Shown: piece after piece, positions 24,284 through 36,779 of the stretch
Position numbering within the stretch: the stretch's first letter is position 1
Layout: every line of letters starts with the position of its first letter
Translations under genes and position numbers: made by a program
The notes under the pieces: model-generated
The model's input: the letters and a program-made list of their open reading frames with translations, nothing else
Told to the model about the DNA's origin: nothing
Database searches by the model: none
Assembly (NCBI GenBank): GCA_032207245.1
Contig: CM063502.1
Span: 110,638,199-110,702,198 of the forward strand
DNA from: Pardosa pseudoannulata
Lineage: Eukaryota; Arthropoda; Arachnida; Araneae; Lycosidae
DNA length: 64,000 nt
Direction: 5' to 3'

Positions 24284-26713
24284 ATTTTGATACAATAAAT
24301 TCTAAGGCTGTTAAATTAAATATTTCTTTATACCAAATTTGATAAATACTAGTCTGTTTAATGTGTATCTGTTGAAAGATTCTTCCTTATATGTCTAATT
24401 TACAATTTTTAGAATATAGTTTCCAATTCATATAATACGAACTTAAATACTTTTATATATGAATAAAAATAAAAAGGCCCAAAATTTTAGTTGCCACCTT
24501 CTGAATTTTTATCTTTTGTGATGTCTAAGTTACCTTTAATTGCCTTTTTAGTTCTAGAAAGTAAATTGTAAGTTTCTAAAAACATAAAAAATTATACAAA
24601 ACTTTAGTTCCAGTTATTTGGGATTCCAAAAATGATATAACGTTGTATTTAAAACAGTTTTCATGAATAAGAAAATAAATCGTTAGAAATAAACGATTGT
24701 GTAGTCATGGACATTTGTCATGAATCGATTACTGTTTTACATTATCTATCAGGCTATACTTTTTCAAAAGTTGTTCAAATTTACTTTTATTTTAATTATA
24801 AAAGACTAATTGTTTTAATTTAGAAAATTAACTGAATTTCTCGTCACCCCGAATGTTACTCCTTTAAATTTTAATAAATCAATTTTGACTGAAAATACAA
24901 TCTAATCTCTTCCCACTATATATACATACATGCATAAAATATTTTAAATTTCTTGATTTTGTGAAAAAAATTATATATACAGAAACTATATATTTGTACA
25001 TTTATGATTTTATAAGTTTTCTATTTTTTATTATGCATGTAAAAACATTCATTATTACCATTATGAACAAAAAATGATTAAAATATTTCAGGTAATCTTA
25101 TTCAATATGTGAGTATTTATATTAAACAGATAGCCACACATATTTTACTTTCTTAATTATTTCATTTATTTACGAAGCCTGAACATCTATACGTAACTAT
25201 TTCATAGTGATCACGCAAGAGAAAATAAGCACAGTAATTATCTGGATGTTGGACACTTTTCAAGCATTAGTTAAAATAATAACATTCATTAGTATATTAA
25301 TTGAATTCCAGTTTAATTATTGTCACATCTATGTAATAAATGATTACGAAAATTTTACATTGGTTTATGCAAATAAATATTTCATTTTCAGTGTTTATAT
25401 GCAAAATAAAATTCATTTATGACGATATATAAACAAATTTTATGATTTACACAGATTTATTAAATCAAAAGTTGTAAGACAAATTCAATAACTAGAATTT
25501 ACTTTACTACATGGAGGCAACATTTTTTCGAAAATTCAATAATATATTCGTTCTCTGCAAAATAATAGAATACAAATTTTCACATTATTTAGTATCCCAT
25601 TTAATTTGCCTCTCATCTATAAGGCTTTGCCTTTGCTTATGAGATTTGCTTTATTAAAATTTTTGTTCTCTGTATTAAGATTTTTGTTCGTTGTAATTCA
25701 TGAATATATAATTTCAACATGTCATTCTTTCAGCTTATGCAACAGCTTTTATTTTTCTAAATCAGACATCTCAAAATGAACTTTGAGTTTTATGAATATA
25801 AATGAAGCAGATTTCAGAACTAAGAAAGATAAAATTCAAAGCTAGCCATGAAATATTACTATGGGAATATTATTTTTGGTTTGTTCTTTTAACTTCTGGA
25901 TATCGTGTCTTTATAAATTGGGTGGTTTGCAACTGACAGATAATGGAATTTCAGGAATTAGAACAAAAACTAAGGGTTAAGGTGATTGTGCCTTGAAATA
26001 TACTGAGTCTAAATAAATATAATGGCCAGTCTATGATGAATAATTGATTGTTAGAATTTTAGCAATACTTTATACAACATATGCTTAGAATAAATACATA
26101 TAAACACTGATAAGCTTATAAAGGAATTTGCTAATTTCGTCCGAAGTGTAGATATAAAAATAGTTTCAAAAGCCTGTATTCAATATAAGTTATTTACTCA
26201 TATAAAGTAAAAAAAATAACAACTAAAATGTACAATTTTTCTGTTTTTATCAATAAGAAGTGTACATCAAAATGGAGTTATATTAAGATGCATTTTCAAT
26301 GCGTTAGAGGATAAAATATTATCTGATAGTTATTGTTTCTAAACATAAATTTGTAAGTATAAATAGACTTCATTATCAGTTCTATATTTTAAATTTAATT
26401 GAAGAGTTGTTTTATATAATCTACAAACAAGTAACAAAATTAAAAAATAAGAAAAATAGATTATCACTGATGGTATATAAAATTGTAAAATGATGTTCAT
26501 AAAAATAAGTAAGCAGACTTACTGTGATAATTTTCAGCACTCCGAGTCACGAAATTTCATGACCAGGATTGATCAGTAATCACTTGCTATTACATTGACT
26601 TGCGAAACAGTAACAGACTGTTAGGTTTGCTGCCCCACAATTTTTTTGTTATATTTTAGTCCAAGACGGATGAAAGCATTACGATGTTTTGATCTAAAAT
26701 TTATCAATGTGTT
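24284..26713. other. AT-rich non-coding stretch, nothing recognised
   Basis: The frame at 25207-25422 looks like AT-driven noise. The interval 26530-26700 is slightly GC-richer but unassigned. Confidence 0.5.
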
Positions 26714-27342
26714 TTAACCCTCTAAGCGGTTCGCACGTACAATTCCGCCAAACCGATGATGTCTTCAAAGTGGTTGTCACGTACAATTTTCGACCTCCAA
26801 AAAGGTTCCGATAATGGATGTAATGTACATTTCTGTCAGTGTTTTTCACTATGGAGTTTTGAGGTAGGAAGGTCAGGTCGATTGTTTAGGAACTGCACAC
26901 CTACTCCCGGAGGCACAAAGACGACGTTAGCTTTTTATGGCTTTGTAAATCTCTATTTCGAAGTATTTCGTTTGCGGTAACAGATGTATCTCTAATTGCA
27001 CCACTTAAATAGCTTGGATGACTTACGTAAAAAAGACATAAATCATTCTCTTAAAGAATATTTTTATTTGTACTTTTAGAACCCATTATTTCTTATGGGA
27101 TGATCTTCGAGACTTGACGAGCTTTATGTGTATTAAAAATTAGCAATCTACAATGTCTATTTATATATCTATTTATAACCGGAAGTAAAGGGACAGTAAC
27201 GAGGGTGGGTTTCCCGTATTCCAATCTAGTCGACAAAGGGTGAAGTAAAAAATCGTAGAACACTTTGGTCACTGACACAATGAAACTTTAGCATATTTTT
27301 TGGAGACTTTTTTTCCTCGGTGTGTTCCACTCGGAGGATTAA
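26714..27342 (+). mobile_element. piggyBac-type MITE, left copy of an inverted pair
   Basis: A 621-bp element (26718-27338) lies between TTAA at 26714-26717 and 27339-27342. Its outer end is CCCTCTAAGCGGTTCGCACG and its inner end reads ..GTGTTCCACTCGGAGGA. Within it the outer motif is echoed by a second string (GGTTGTCACGTACAATTTTC), a subterminal repeat. It pairs over its whole length with the right copy in opposite orientation. The only frames inside (26756-26980 plus, 27093-27278 minus) show no transposase motif. Confidence 0.8.
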
Positions 27343-27682
27343 TAAAAGCACTTATTTGGCCTGAGAGGATTACTCGCTCGGGGTAATTCCAATCTCAAGT
27401 GTAGGATATTCGAAAGATCATCCAGTGTCTATTCCAAAATGGTGTCCAAACGTTACTCTCCTGCGAACAAGTTGAAGCATGGCTTTCGCTAGGTTGTTAC
27501 CTTGAAAGATGTCTGCTCCTTGGAACAGACTTCCTACATGCGATTCACCTTTTACCACCGGGAAGTCATTTCCTCTATATCCGAATAAAGGCCTAATGCG
27601 TAAAGCGCTGTTCTTTAATACCGGAGTTCGTATATTTGAATCCCAATACTGGCATGGATATTTGTAGCAGTTTGGATTATAC
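27343..27682. other. Spacer between the inverted piggyBac MITEs, with a SINE relic
   Basis: This 340-bp spacer is not part of the inverted repeat. At about 27590-27660 it holds GGAGTTCGTATATTTGAATC followed by CCAATACTGGCATGGA, which aligns with the B-box region of the SINE family (GGAGTTCATGGGTTCGAATC then CCATTATTGTATGGA). It is probably a head-only SINE fragment on the plus strand. Nothing else is recognised. Confidence 0.55.
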
Positions 27683-28341
27683 TTAACCCCCCTAGTGGAA
27701 CACACCAAGGAAAAAAAGTCTCCAAAAATACGCTAACGTTTTATTGTGTCAGTGGCCAAAGCGTTCTATGATTTTTTATTTAACCCTTTGTCGACTAGAA
27801 TGGAATACGGGAAACCTACCCTCGTTATTGTCCCTTTACTTCCGGTTATAAATAGATATATAAATAGATATTATATATTGTTAATTTTTAATACACATAA
27901 AGCTCGTCAAGTCTCGAAGATTATCCTATAAGAAATAATGGATTCTAAAAGTACAAATAAAAATATTCTTTAAGAGAACTATTTACATTTTTTTACGAAA
28001 ATCATCCAAGATATTTAAGTGGTGCAATTAGAGGTACATCTGTTACCGAAAATGAAATATTTCGAAATGGAAATTTACAAATCCCTGAAAAGCTATCAGC
28101 GTCTTTGTGCCTGAGGGAGTAGGGGTGCATCCCTCAATAAATGTTAGTCACAGAGAGGAGCAGTTCTTAAACAATCGACCTGACCCTCCTGTCTCAAAAC
28201 TACAATGGGAAAACAATGGCAGAAATGTACATTACATCCATTTTCTAAACGTTTTTGGAGGTCGAAAATTGTACGTGACAACCGCTTTGAAAATACCATC
28301 GGTTTGGAGGAATTGAACGTGCGAACCGCTTATAGGGTTAA
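27683..28341 (-). mobile_element. piggyBac-type MITE, right copy of an inverted pair
   Basis: A 651-bp element (27687-28337) lies between TTAA at 27683-27686 and 28338-28341. The inner end is CCCCCCTAGTGGAACACACC. The outer end, read inward, is CCCTATAAGCGGTTCGCACG, nearly the same as the outer end of the left copy. Blocks shared in reverse complement include CCTTTACTTCCGGTTATAAA, AGCTCGTCAAGTCTCGAAGA and TACGTGACAACCGCTTTGAA. The short frame at 27746-27931 is the counterpart of 27093-27278 in the left copy. The two differ mostly by amino-acid-changing substitutions, so neither looks like a maintained protein. Confidence 0.8.
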
Positions 28342-29504
28342 TGCACTAGGTCTCTATCTCTTTAAACTTCTAGTAGAAAAAACAATACACTGTAGTGCTT
28401 CAAACCAACTGACCGACTAAACAATGCTTCAGCTATATCGACCCGGAATTGAAGCAGGAATGTCTATCAAACCATAAAATAAAAAGTTTTAAAAAATTGC
28501 CACTAAGAATGTATCATAATATTTGACGTTGATTTGTAAAAGAATTATGAGAGATATTATTACACCTAAAAACATATGTACATGTGTAAATGTTCAATTA
28601 TATATTCGAAAAATCCTCATGGCAACACATTAAATAGAAACAAAAACACTTATCAATGTAAGAAGACTAAATACAAGTAATATCAGAAATAAAATAATAA
28701 ACATAATTTATTATATAAATATAGTTTTTCACTTTACCAAATAACGAACTCTATTCGTCAGAGTTTATTTACTTTTTTATTAATAACCGTAGTATTTTCA
28801 ATATTTATAAAGTCATGAATATGTTATTTTAAAATAATTATTTAAATAACTTCTGACCAAATCTGTGTTATAGGCCAGTTGAAGGAAGTAAGAAAAGTCT
28901 AATACAAAATTAATTAGGAAAAACTGCAAATTGCTACAGTTCCTTTAGATTAAATGTAACTAATTTCCCCTCCTGCTAGTTGAGCTTTCACCGCGGTATA
29001 CTGATTTATAACAGAAAATTGACACTTTGTATTCACGCTTTTCAAAATATTTTCCAGCTTTTCTCCCTTAATTTTGAATGAGTTTTTTTTTCTTACCGTC
29101 CACTGGACTGTGTTTATATCTCTGTAAAATCAAAATATTGTTTTCCCCTTAAAATATCCAAATAAAAGCTTGAAATAAATACAAGAGCACAGTGAAAGTG
29201 TCAAAAAAGTAAATACATATGAATATTTGATAATAATAATAAATACTATGATATATTATAACAGGAAGCAGAGGGTGTTATTAAGTTGATGCGATCTGGC
29301 TTGACACATTTTATGAGTAAAACATCGAAGTAAAGCTGTGAATTTAATATAGACATTATGTGTGGGTACTCATTTTATTCAAACTTTTATATAATACAAC
29401 ATCTTACTGACAATTTTTTGACAGCGCTAAGTTTTTTTTTAGATACTCTTATATTTGTTTTAAAAACACCTAGTTCTAGACTCTAAATATGTACTAAGTA
29501 ACTA
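28342..29504. other. AT-rich non-coding stretch, nothing recognised
   Basis: No coding frame or terminal repeat was identified. A+C-biased runs begin towards the right end and lead into the anomalous segment. Confidence 0.5.
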
Positions 29505-30010
29505 TAATCTCCTAAAAAAAAACAAAATTGCAAAAAATCCTATAAGACATAAAATCAATCCAAAAAATAAAAATACAAAAACAATCAAATCTGTATCAGC
29601 TCGACCATCTTCAAGACATCTGTCGGAATTATTATTAGTCTTTAAAAAATAATAAGTGCTCTAAAAATCAGTGCAAAAAAAAAAAGCATTACCAAAAAAA
29701 GAAAACAAAAATAAAAACAAAATGTAGAATAGTCGGTTTTATATAATTAAAAAAAACGCCAAAAAAAAAAAAAAAAAAAAAAAACATTATGATCATCACC
29801 CTCACAAAAAAAAACACGTAAACAAACAATCACAAGCATCAGTCATGACTATCAGAACAAACACAACGTCAAATCAATAGAAATGACAAATGTAGTGATA
29901 TTCAGCGAGTACAAAAAAATCAATCAAAAGTCATCCACCCATAGCCAGTTTAAATAAAATAATCTAAATAAACCACTAACCAACCAAAAACCAAAACAGC
30001 CACCACCCCA
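29505..30010. repeat. Degraded colinear copy of the downstream segment with A/C-rich filler
   Basis: Islands here match downstream DNA in the same order. 29601-29673 is identical to 30277-30349 (73 bp). 29735-29757 matches 30479-30501 (23 bp). GCATCAGTCATGAC at 29836 matches 30594, and CAGCGAG..ATCAATCA at 29903 matches 30731. The offset grows from 676 to 828 bp, so this copy has lost sequence. Between islands the DNA is almost only A and C, including a run of 24 A at about 29762-29785. This is unlike ordinary decay and suggests a low-quality read segment in the assembly, although a rearranged genuine copy cannot be excluded. Confidence 0.75.
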
Positions 30011-30580
30011 AACAACTATTTTGTCTGATATTGCTAATTCATTTCTATCAGGAAGAGAAAAACATGGTATATTTATTGCAGACCTTTACTTACGGGATTA
30101 AGACATTTTCAAAATTTCCAATTATTTAATTGATTTATTCAACTAATCTTATTAAATTTCTATAATTTCATCTTTTCAACTATCCAATCATTTATTAATC
30201 ATTTATACTACCTCCAAGAAGGATCTTAATGTTAGAGAGTGTTTTTTTTAAATTCAAAGTTCTGTATTTTCAGCTCTCGACCATCTTCAAGACATCTGTC
30301 GGAATTATTATTAGTCTTTAAAAAATAATAAGTGCTCTAAAAATCAGTGTTCAAATTCTAAATCTAAGACATTATATATGAGATTACATTACCAATTAAT
30401 CTGAAGTTTTATCTAACGCCATTTAATTATCTTATTAATTTTAAAAATGTATTTGATCTATACTTTTTAGTCCCTTTTGGTTTTATATAATTAAAAAAAA
30501 CTTACTTTTGTAACAAATTAGGATTTAGAAATATTTCACAATTTATCTCCCGTTTCGTTAAGGTTTAAAATACCGCATTA

Positions 30581-31156
30581 TACGACGATTGGGGCATCAG
30601 TCATGACAACTATTTTTTTTTTCTTGTAGATATGTGAACAGATCACAAACGTATATGTGTCGTGTGGAAGTTCTGCAGGCATAGTGTGTATGCAGAACAA
30701 CAGATGGCTCTTCGATAGCTGATAGTAGCTCAGCGAGGGCTGAGAAATCAATCAGTTGGTAGCTGTCGTACGAGATGGAAGTAACCTGAGTTGAGCAGCG
30801 AGCTTACATCAAAATAGCCGTTGTCCGTGGGAGAAATGCGGTAGAATGTCACAGTGAATTAATTGAAATCTTTGGGACTAATTCCCTACTTGGATGCTAC
30901 TTTCAGGGTCTCTAGGCCCATGTTTGTCATGTCAATTTTATCTGTACTGTGTTGTCATTCCTTTGCTCTATGAAGCCATATTGCCGCCCTGTATACTACC
31001 GTAATAAATTAGTGTGTTACGATATTTCAGTGCTCTTCATTGTCTACAGATGTAGTTAAAAACTTGTCCTTTCGTCTGTATATGTCAAATTTTCCAACCG
31101 ATTTGGTATCTTCAAGAAAGAAAATAGTTGTCATGACTTTTGCACCAACCTCCTTA
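30581..31156 (+). mobile_element. Mariner-family element, internally deleted
   Basis: TA dinucleotides at 30581-30582 and 31155-31156 flank a 572-bp element (30583-31154). The left end begins CGACGATTGGGGCATCAGTC and the right end, reverse-complemented, begins AGGAGGTTGGTGCAAAAGTC. Both continue ATGACAACTATTTT, so about 34 bp of inverted repeat is recognisable, and GGTTGGTGCAAAAGT is a familiar mariner terminus. A complete mariner is about 1.3 kb, so roughly half is missing. The interior keeps only the amino end of the transposase and a 3' non-coding part with an AATAAA (about 31001). Confidence 0.88.
30775..30891 (+). pseudogene. Mariner transposase amino-terminal fragment
   Basis: The frame starts MEVT, then has a TGA stop at codon 5, and continues VEQRAYIKIAVVRGRNAVEC and HSELIEIFGTNSLL before similarity ends at the internal deletion. 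VEQRAYIKIAV followed by RGRNA.ECHSEL is the start of the DNA-binding domain of a mariner subgroup. No catalytic residues remain, so the copy is non-functional. Confidence 0.85.
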
Positions 31157-32384
31157 TATAACTATGGTACATTTTAAACTGCAATGTTTGTACACAATTT
31201 CCTCTTTTAAAAATTTTTTGTGGTCAATAGTTAAATTTATATTATTAAATAGTTGCCCACTCACAATGTTATATTTTTTATGTAATATATTTTCCTTGTT
31301 CTAGGTTTCTTGGACTGTAACCAAATTTTTAATACGAGAACAATTTTTATTAATTTATTATATTAGGTGCAATAGTATTATCAAAATTTGTTCAAAAACA
31401 AAATAGGATTTTTAAACGGTTTTAAAGCTTATTGCTACAGAGACGACTATTCTTACTACACTTCTTTAAATATTTATGCAAGGCAGTTGGTACTAATGTG
31501 TACGATACATAGTATGAGTTACAAGTCTCTATATAAATAATGAACGAAGTGAATATCTTCTCATAAATAAATATTAGTCACAGCTTTCAGAACTTCTAGG
31601 GACACTTATGACTTACCGTATTTTATTTAGACGAAAACAAATATTCTTTTAGCTATTAGCTGACTTCAGAAAATGTCATTTTCTAGTACATTTAATATTT
31701 TGACAAACAGTTGCATTACATTTACTTATTGTACTTAAAATATAAAAAATTTAACTTTTCTAACCCTCTTTGATCTACTTTCTGGGTTTTACTGCTTTAC
31801 TTTCTTACTTAAAATGACAGCACAAGACTGAAGATCAAAACATATTGCCTAATATTTTGTGCTTAACTGACACGATTTTTTTTAAAAAAAGGCTAGCCAA
31901 ACACTTTTTTGACGTGTCAAAATTTCACATGAATAAGGAAGTGTCATACATATTATGTATTGCCTTTTCATGACATAAATATATGGAAAAATAAGGAAAA
32001 AAATAGCTTTTGAATTCATTTTTTTGCGTAACGTATCATATGTAAAATTTGTTTGTTAATTTTTGGCATGTTATGCAATATTAAGTAATAGATTTACTGT
32101 ACAGCTTGCTAATATTTTTTTTAATATATGGGAAACACTAACCAATTTCTAATTTTAAAAATTATACCAGAATTTTATAAATAGTATAATGGTCAATAGT
32201 ATTAATTCTGTGGAATTTTAAAGAATAATTCTAGTTTTTCATAATTACAGTTAATTTTATTTCAGTAATAATAATATAAAATATTTTCTCTTCACATTTT
32301 TTTTAGATTTTTAACAAGTTATGTTTATAAAAATTATTAATTTCATTATCTAAAGACATGCTTTATAAATAAATACATTAAGTG

Positions 32385-32386
<2 letters not shown>
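31157..32386. other. AT-rich non-coding stretch, nothing recognised
   Basis: No element ends, coding frame or tandem array was seen. Confidence 0.5.
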
Positions 32387-32426
<40 letters not shown>

Positions 32427-32507
32427 AATGAAAAAAAATACATGAGTTTAAAAACAATAGAAATCAACTTATAATTATTTTTGAAATAAATATATTTATA
32501 TATAATA

Positions 32508-32544
<37 letters not shown>

Positions 32545-32548
32545 ATAT

Positions 32549-32579
<31 letters not shown>

Positions 32580-32600
32580 TATATGTGTGTTTGTGTGTAT
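32387..32600. repeat. Interrupted (TA)n microsatellites with a short TG tail
   Basis: There are pure TA runs at 32387-32424 and, with several AATA or TTAT breaks, at about 32500-32577. They are followed by GTGTGTTTGTGTGTAT to about 32600. Confidence 0.93.
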
Positions 32601-34604
32601 CAGACAGATGACCTTATTTACATTGAATATATTTTATAGCATGCTAAACTGTTATTTTTGGATATTTTAATTTCTTAAGAGTTTTTAGTTTTTTTTTCTA
32701 TTTAGAATGTCAGATATGTTTAAGTTTTGGGTTATAAAACAAACACATATTTTACCTCAAGTTTATTTAAATGTTTAGTTTCGAATGTATGCATTGCAAA
32801 ACTTATCTTATGAGTAAATGAATTTTATTTTTCTCTTATTTAGTGTATATTTGTTATTTTACAAAATAACATACTTTAAATGACAAAGCTTAATAATAAT
32901 TTGTGTATTGTGAGAGTAAATGATTTTAAGTGTGATAATAAAGATTTTATGTCTCTTAAGGTATTATGTTCCAGTAAGAGAAATTTAATATTATTAATGT
33001 ACTTGAATAAACATTTCAGAATTGAAATTATATTTATAGATGTGTTAATATGTTTTGACTTTTTAAATATATTCTTTATTTTTACTTCGTTTTGCAAAAG
33101 TCCAAAATTTAATTTTGAAAAGTTATTTATTTTCTACATTATCTAACACATAGATTTAGATTATTTTTGGATAGAATTTTTCTTCTGGAACTACTCATTT
33201 TTTCTTTAATTGTTCTTTTTCATCTTACGAAAAGAAATGAGTTTTCATCTTCTTTCATTTTTGAAAGCATTTTACCCCCTGCAATTGTTAATAACAGAAA
33301 AGTATTGTTAGTATTGTCTGCTGAACTTTCACTTCCATGTTTTCTAGTTTATAACTGTAAAACTTAAGAAATTAATCTATAATCCCTCTGTGGAGTAAGT
33401 GAACTGAAAATAACATCAAATTTTTTTATAACCTATAACATTTGGATTGGTTTTGATAAAATAGAATATTATTTTCGAGTATTTAGTCGTTTATTGATAT
33501 TTGTAAACGCGCATCCATAACTTATTTGTTTTGATAGCTACTACTTTCCATTAAACTAATATTTTGAATCTCCATCTCTCAATAACTCTTAAAATAATCT
33601 CTCTCAATTATTTTGTTTTCATAAATGGCATTATTAGCTGCATATTTTTATATATTCACTTTTTCATACATGTTAATAAATTTTCCTAGATAGTAAGCTT
33701 CACTAATTAAGGAAAGATGTTGAGATTATAACCATTCAGCCAACTAGAGCAGCTATCAGTTATCTAAAGAGTTACCACCAGAAAAGAACTTATTACCAGT
33801 CTTGTTTTAAGTATGTAGATAGGTTTATTCATGAATTGCAGTTTTATTCACAGAAAATCGTCTAAATTTGTATAATAGTTGGGTTAATTTAAAACAGATT
33901 TGATAATATACTGACTCCCTTGCATTTATAAATTTATGCGATTTAAAATTAATAGGAGAGTGAGCATAAAATATTCTACTCGGAAGTAAGCGAACAGAAT
34001 ATTTGAAACACATCCTCATAGTTTTTCTACATATCGATGGACATAAAAATAAATAACTGAGGAATAAGAATGTACCATGTTATACTAGTTTTAGCAGTGT
34101 AGATTTGTAGAATGTCTTAAAAATAATATTTTTTAAAATTTCGATAATCTACATACATTTTTTGAAAACATTAACAATTTATAAATACAGATCTAGCACT
34201 ATCTTTTGATTTAATCCCTTTTATTCTCAATACACTTTGTCACATGAATGCACTTTCAGCGAGGTAAAATTATAGAAATGTAATTGTAATCATCAGGGAG
34301 TAATAGTAATCCCCAGATCAGGGCTAGGAGCGGTGCAGTTGATAATCTACCTTAATAGAGATTTGTTTTATGATTTTGCCCTTTAGCTTCATAGTATAAT
34401 AGTGAATTAAACAAACACAATCTCTAACATTATGCTTCTTTTATCTCACTGTCAACTTTGGTATATTTAGGATCTCACAGTCCTATGCTGCATTCTTTCC
34501 ATTTACAGCAGACCTTCAATGGCATGAATACCTTTTTGATCCCTAGATATGTATGACACTTTTATGAAAGATGCTATTGTCTAGCAAGGCAAAACTTTTG
34601 TTTT
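32601..34604. other. AT-rich non-coding stretch, nothing recognised
   Basis: Opposing frames at 32876-33146 overlap on the two strands and are AT-driven. The hydrophobic 66-residue frame at 33167-33367 has no motif. The block 34290-34350 is slightly GC-richer but unassigned. Confidence 0.45.
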
Positions 34605-35115
34605 GTCAGCATAACTTACTACACCTTATGTACACTGAATACGATAAATGAATACTATCCAGAAGAACAATGTTATGACGTTAAAAATCTGAAAATAAGC
34701 ATTTTTAATCACGAGATAAAACTGTATTACAATCTTTATAACACAACTTTTTATGATTTAGAATCGAAACACTTAGTTCAACATGGCACTACAGCAAGAT
34801 TTTTCAACTAACTGTGAAAACACAATCCCAGTACATATTCTACAGCAACACTTACTATTGTTACATATTGTCAGCATAACTTACTACACCCTAAGTACAC
34901 TTAATACGATAAATGAACTCTATCCAGAAGAACAATGTTATGACGTTAAAAATCTGAAAATAAGCAATTTTAATCATGAGATAAAACTGTATTACAATCT
35001 TTAACATACAGCTTAATATTATTTAGAATCGAGACACTTACCTCAACATGACATTACAGCAAGATTTTTCAACTAACTGTGAAAAATCAATCCCGGTACA
35101 TATTCTGAACGCAAG
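34605..35115. repeat. Tandem duplication, 2 x about 265 bp
   Basis: GTCAGCATAACTTACTACAC begins units at 34605 and 34870. Shared blocks include ACAATGTTATGACGTTAAAA, GATAAAACTGTATTACAATC and CAAGATTTTTCAACTAACTG. Copies are about nine-tenths identical by eye. The 73-residue frame at 34783-35004 crosses the junction and is a by-product. Confidence 0.93.
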
Positions 35116-35261
35116 ACCTTGATCTTAAATGGTGCACTGCTACCTTTGTTGAAGAAAGCTTCCCTTCAGAGCTAAGTACTTTTAATTTTTGAACGTGTCT
35201 CGTAGATTTTTTTCAACTAATGTCTTATCACTTCTAATAGATTGTGAATTCAATATCAATT

Positions 35262-35880
35262 TATAGTGTTTTAACAGTTAACTAGGAAACTTTGAATCCT
35301 ATTAAGTTTTTCAGTATTTTATAAACGTATGGAAATACGAAGTAATACCTATTTCCTTCATGACAGCACTTAATTCAGTCTCTTATACGAAATCTCGCTA
35401 ACACCACTTATCAACACTGATGCCATTACAACATTTCCTATTAAATGTCAATGATTTAATACGGTATTTCATGACCATGGATACACTTCTATCTCATACG
35501 GTTTTATATTAATTGAGAGCGAAGAGCATTTTACGGGTTATAGAGTTTTAAGGAAGGAATTTGAATAGACAGTCCTAGAAGGATTCTACACCCGACTTAA
35601 TTTTCGAGTAGTACTCTAGAATATCATTTTCAATATCACAAGGGAAGTCTTTAGCTATTACAGACAGTAATAGTCACTTGACAGTTACACAACTGAGGGC
35701 CGTGAATAATACTCTCTCATTATAAGCTATTCATATGCTTAAGTTGTTGAATCTTCAAAAGACATTTTCTCCGAAATATAATAATAATCTAAAATTATAA
35801 TTTTGCCTTCTCCTATGTCCGAAGGATATTTAATAATGCTATATTATATTTCGTATAAAGTGTAAATTTAAATATTTTAT
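35262..35880. repeat. Degenerate 0.6-kb repeat, copy 1
   Basis: Anchor strings are GACAGCACTTAATTCAGTCT (35362), TCACAAGGGAAGTCTTTAGC, TTACACAACTGAGGGCCGTG and ATAAGCTATTCATATGCTTA. The same order of anchors appears in copies 2 and 3. No coding frame is shared. Confidence 0.8.
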
Positions 35881-36084
35881 ACATTAAAAAAAATTGTTCA
35901 ACTGAAAAACCGTGGTTTCCTAGCACACAAAATGAAAGAAATATTTTCAAAATATTTTTTAATTATATTAACCGTGATATTAATAATAATTAAAAAGAAA
36001 TTTAAAATATCTTTGAGTGTCAGAACTTGGTTCTTAAAATCTATCCGCCTCTGTTAGTAGGGATTGGTATTTATATAATTCATA

Positions 36085-36640
36085 CATTACCAATCCTAAT
36101 AGGTAGCTAGTGAATGCCACTAACTCAATGAAAATAAAGTGCTTTAATATTATACTGGACTTCTTTAATTACTTCAGTTTCTAATATATTTGACGAATGT
36201 AAGAAATTTTAGGACAATGATATTTTACTAATGAAAGTGCTTAATTTATTCTTTTGAGACCTCGTTAACACTGATTATCAGTCCTGATGTCATTTTAACA
36301 GTTTCTACTAAATGATGATGGTTTTATGCAGTGTCTCATGAGTGAGATATGCTTCTCTACAAAACCGTTTAATAATCAGTAAAGACGAAGATGATTTTAA
36401 TATTAATACAATAGAGGCTTAATAAAGGTATTCCGATAGCTCTATCTAGAAGGATTTTGAACCAACTTATTTTAAAACAGATCTCAAGGCTATCAGTTTC
36501 CATAACCACAAGAAAGTTCTTAGCTATGATACTCAGGTATCGGCAATTGGCTATTACACAACTGAGCGGCGAGAATAATATTTTTTGAATATAAGCTATG
36601 ATATGCTTAAAGGGTTAGATATGTATCTTTTAATTTTAAT
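36085..36640. repeat. Degenerate 0.6-kb repeat, copy 2
   Basis: This is the most diverged copy. GAAAGTGCTTAATTTATTC (36232), GACCTCGTTAACACTGATTA, ATAACCACAAGAAAGTTCTT, ATTACACAACTGAGCGGCG and ATAAGCTATGATATGCTTAA align with copies 1 and 3. Confidence 0.78.
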
Positions 36641-36779
36641 CAAGACGGTTGATGTTAATTAAAATATATTACCTTTTAGGACAGTTTTCAGTATTCTTAT
36701 TATCTATACGCAACTCATACTATTGATGGGTATTTATGTAACTTACCACTGTACATTACTAATTACGTGTTGTTATGTT

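Noticed and set aside
27093..27931. Conserved 61-residue protein encoded by both piggyBac MITE arms
   Set aside because: The two frames (27093-27278 minus and 27746-27931 plus) are copies because the arms are copies. About ten residues differ out of 61, so selection on the protein is not evident, and it has no transposase motif.
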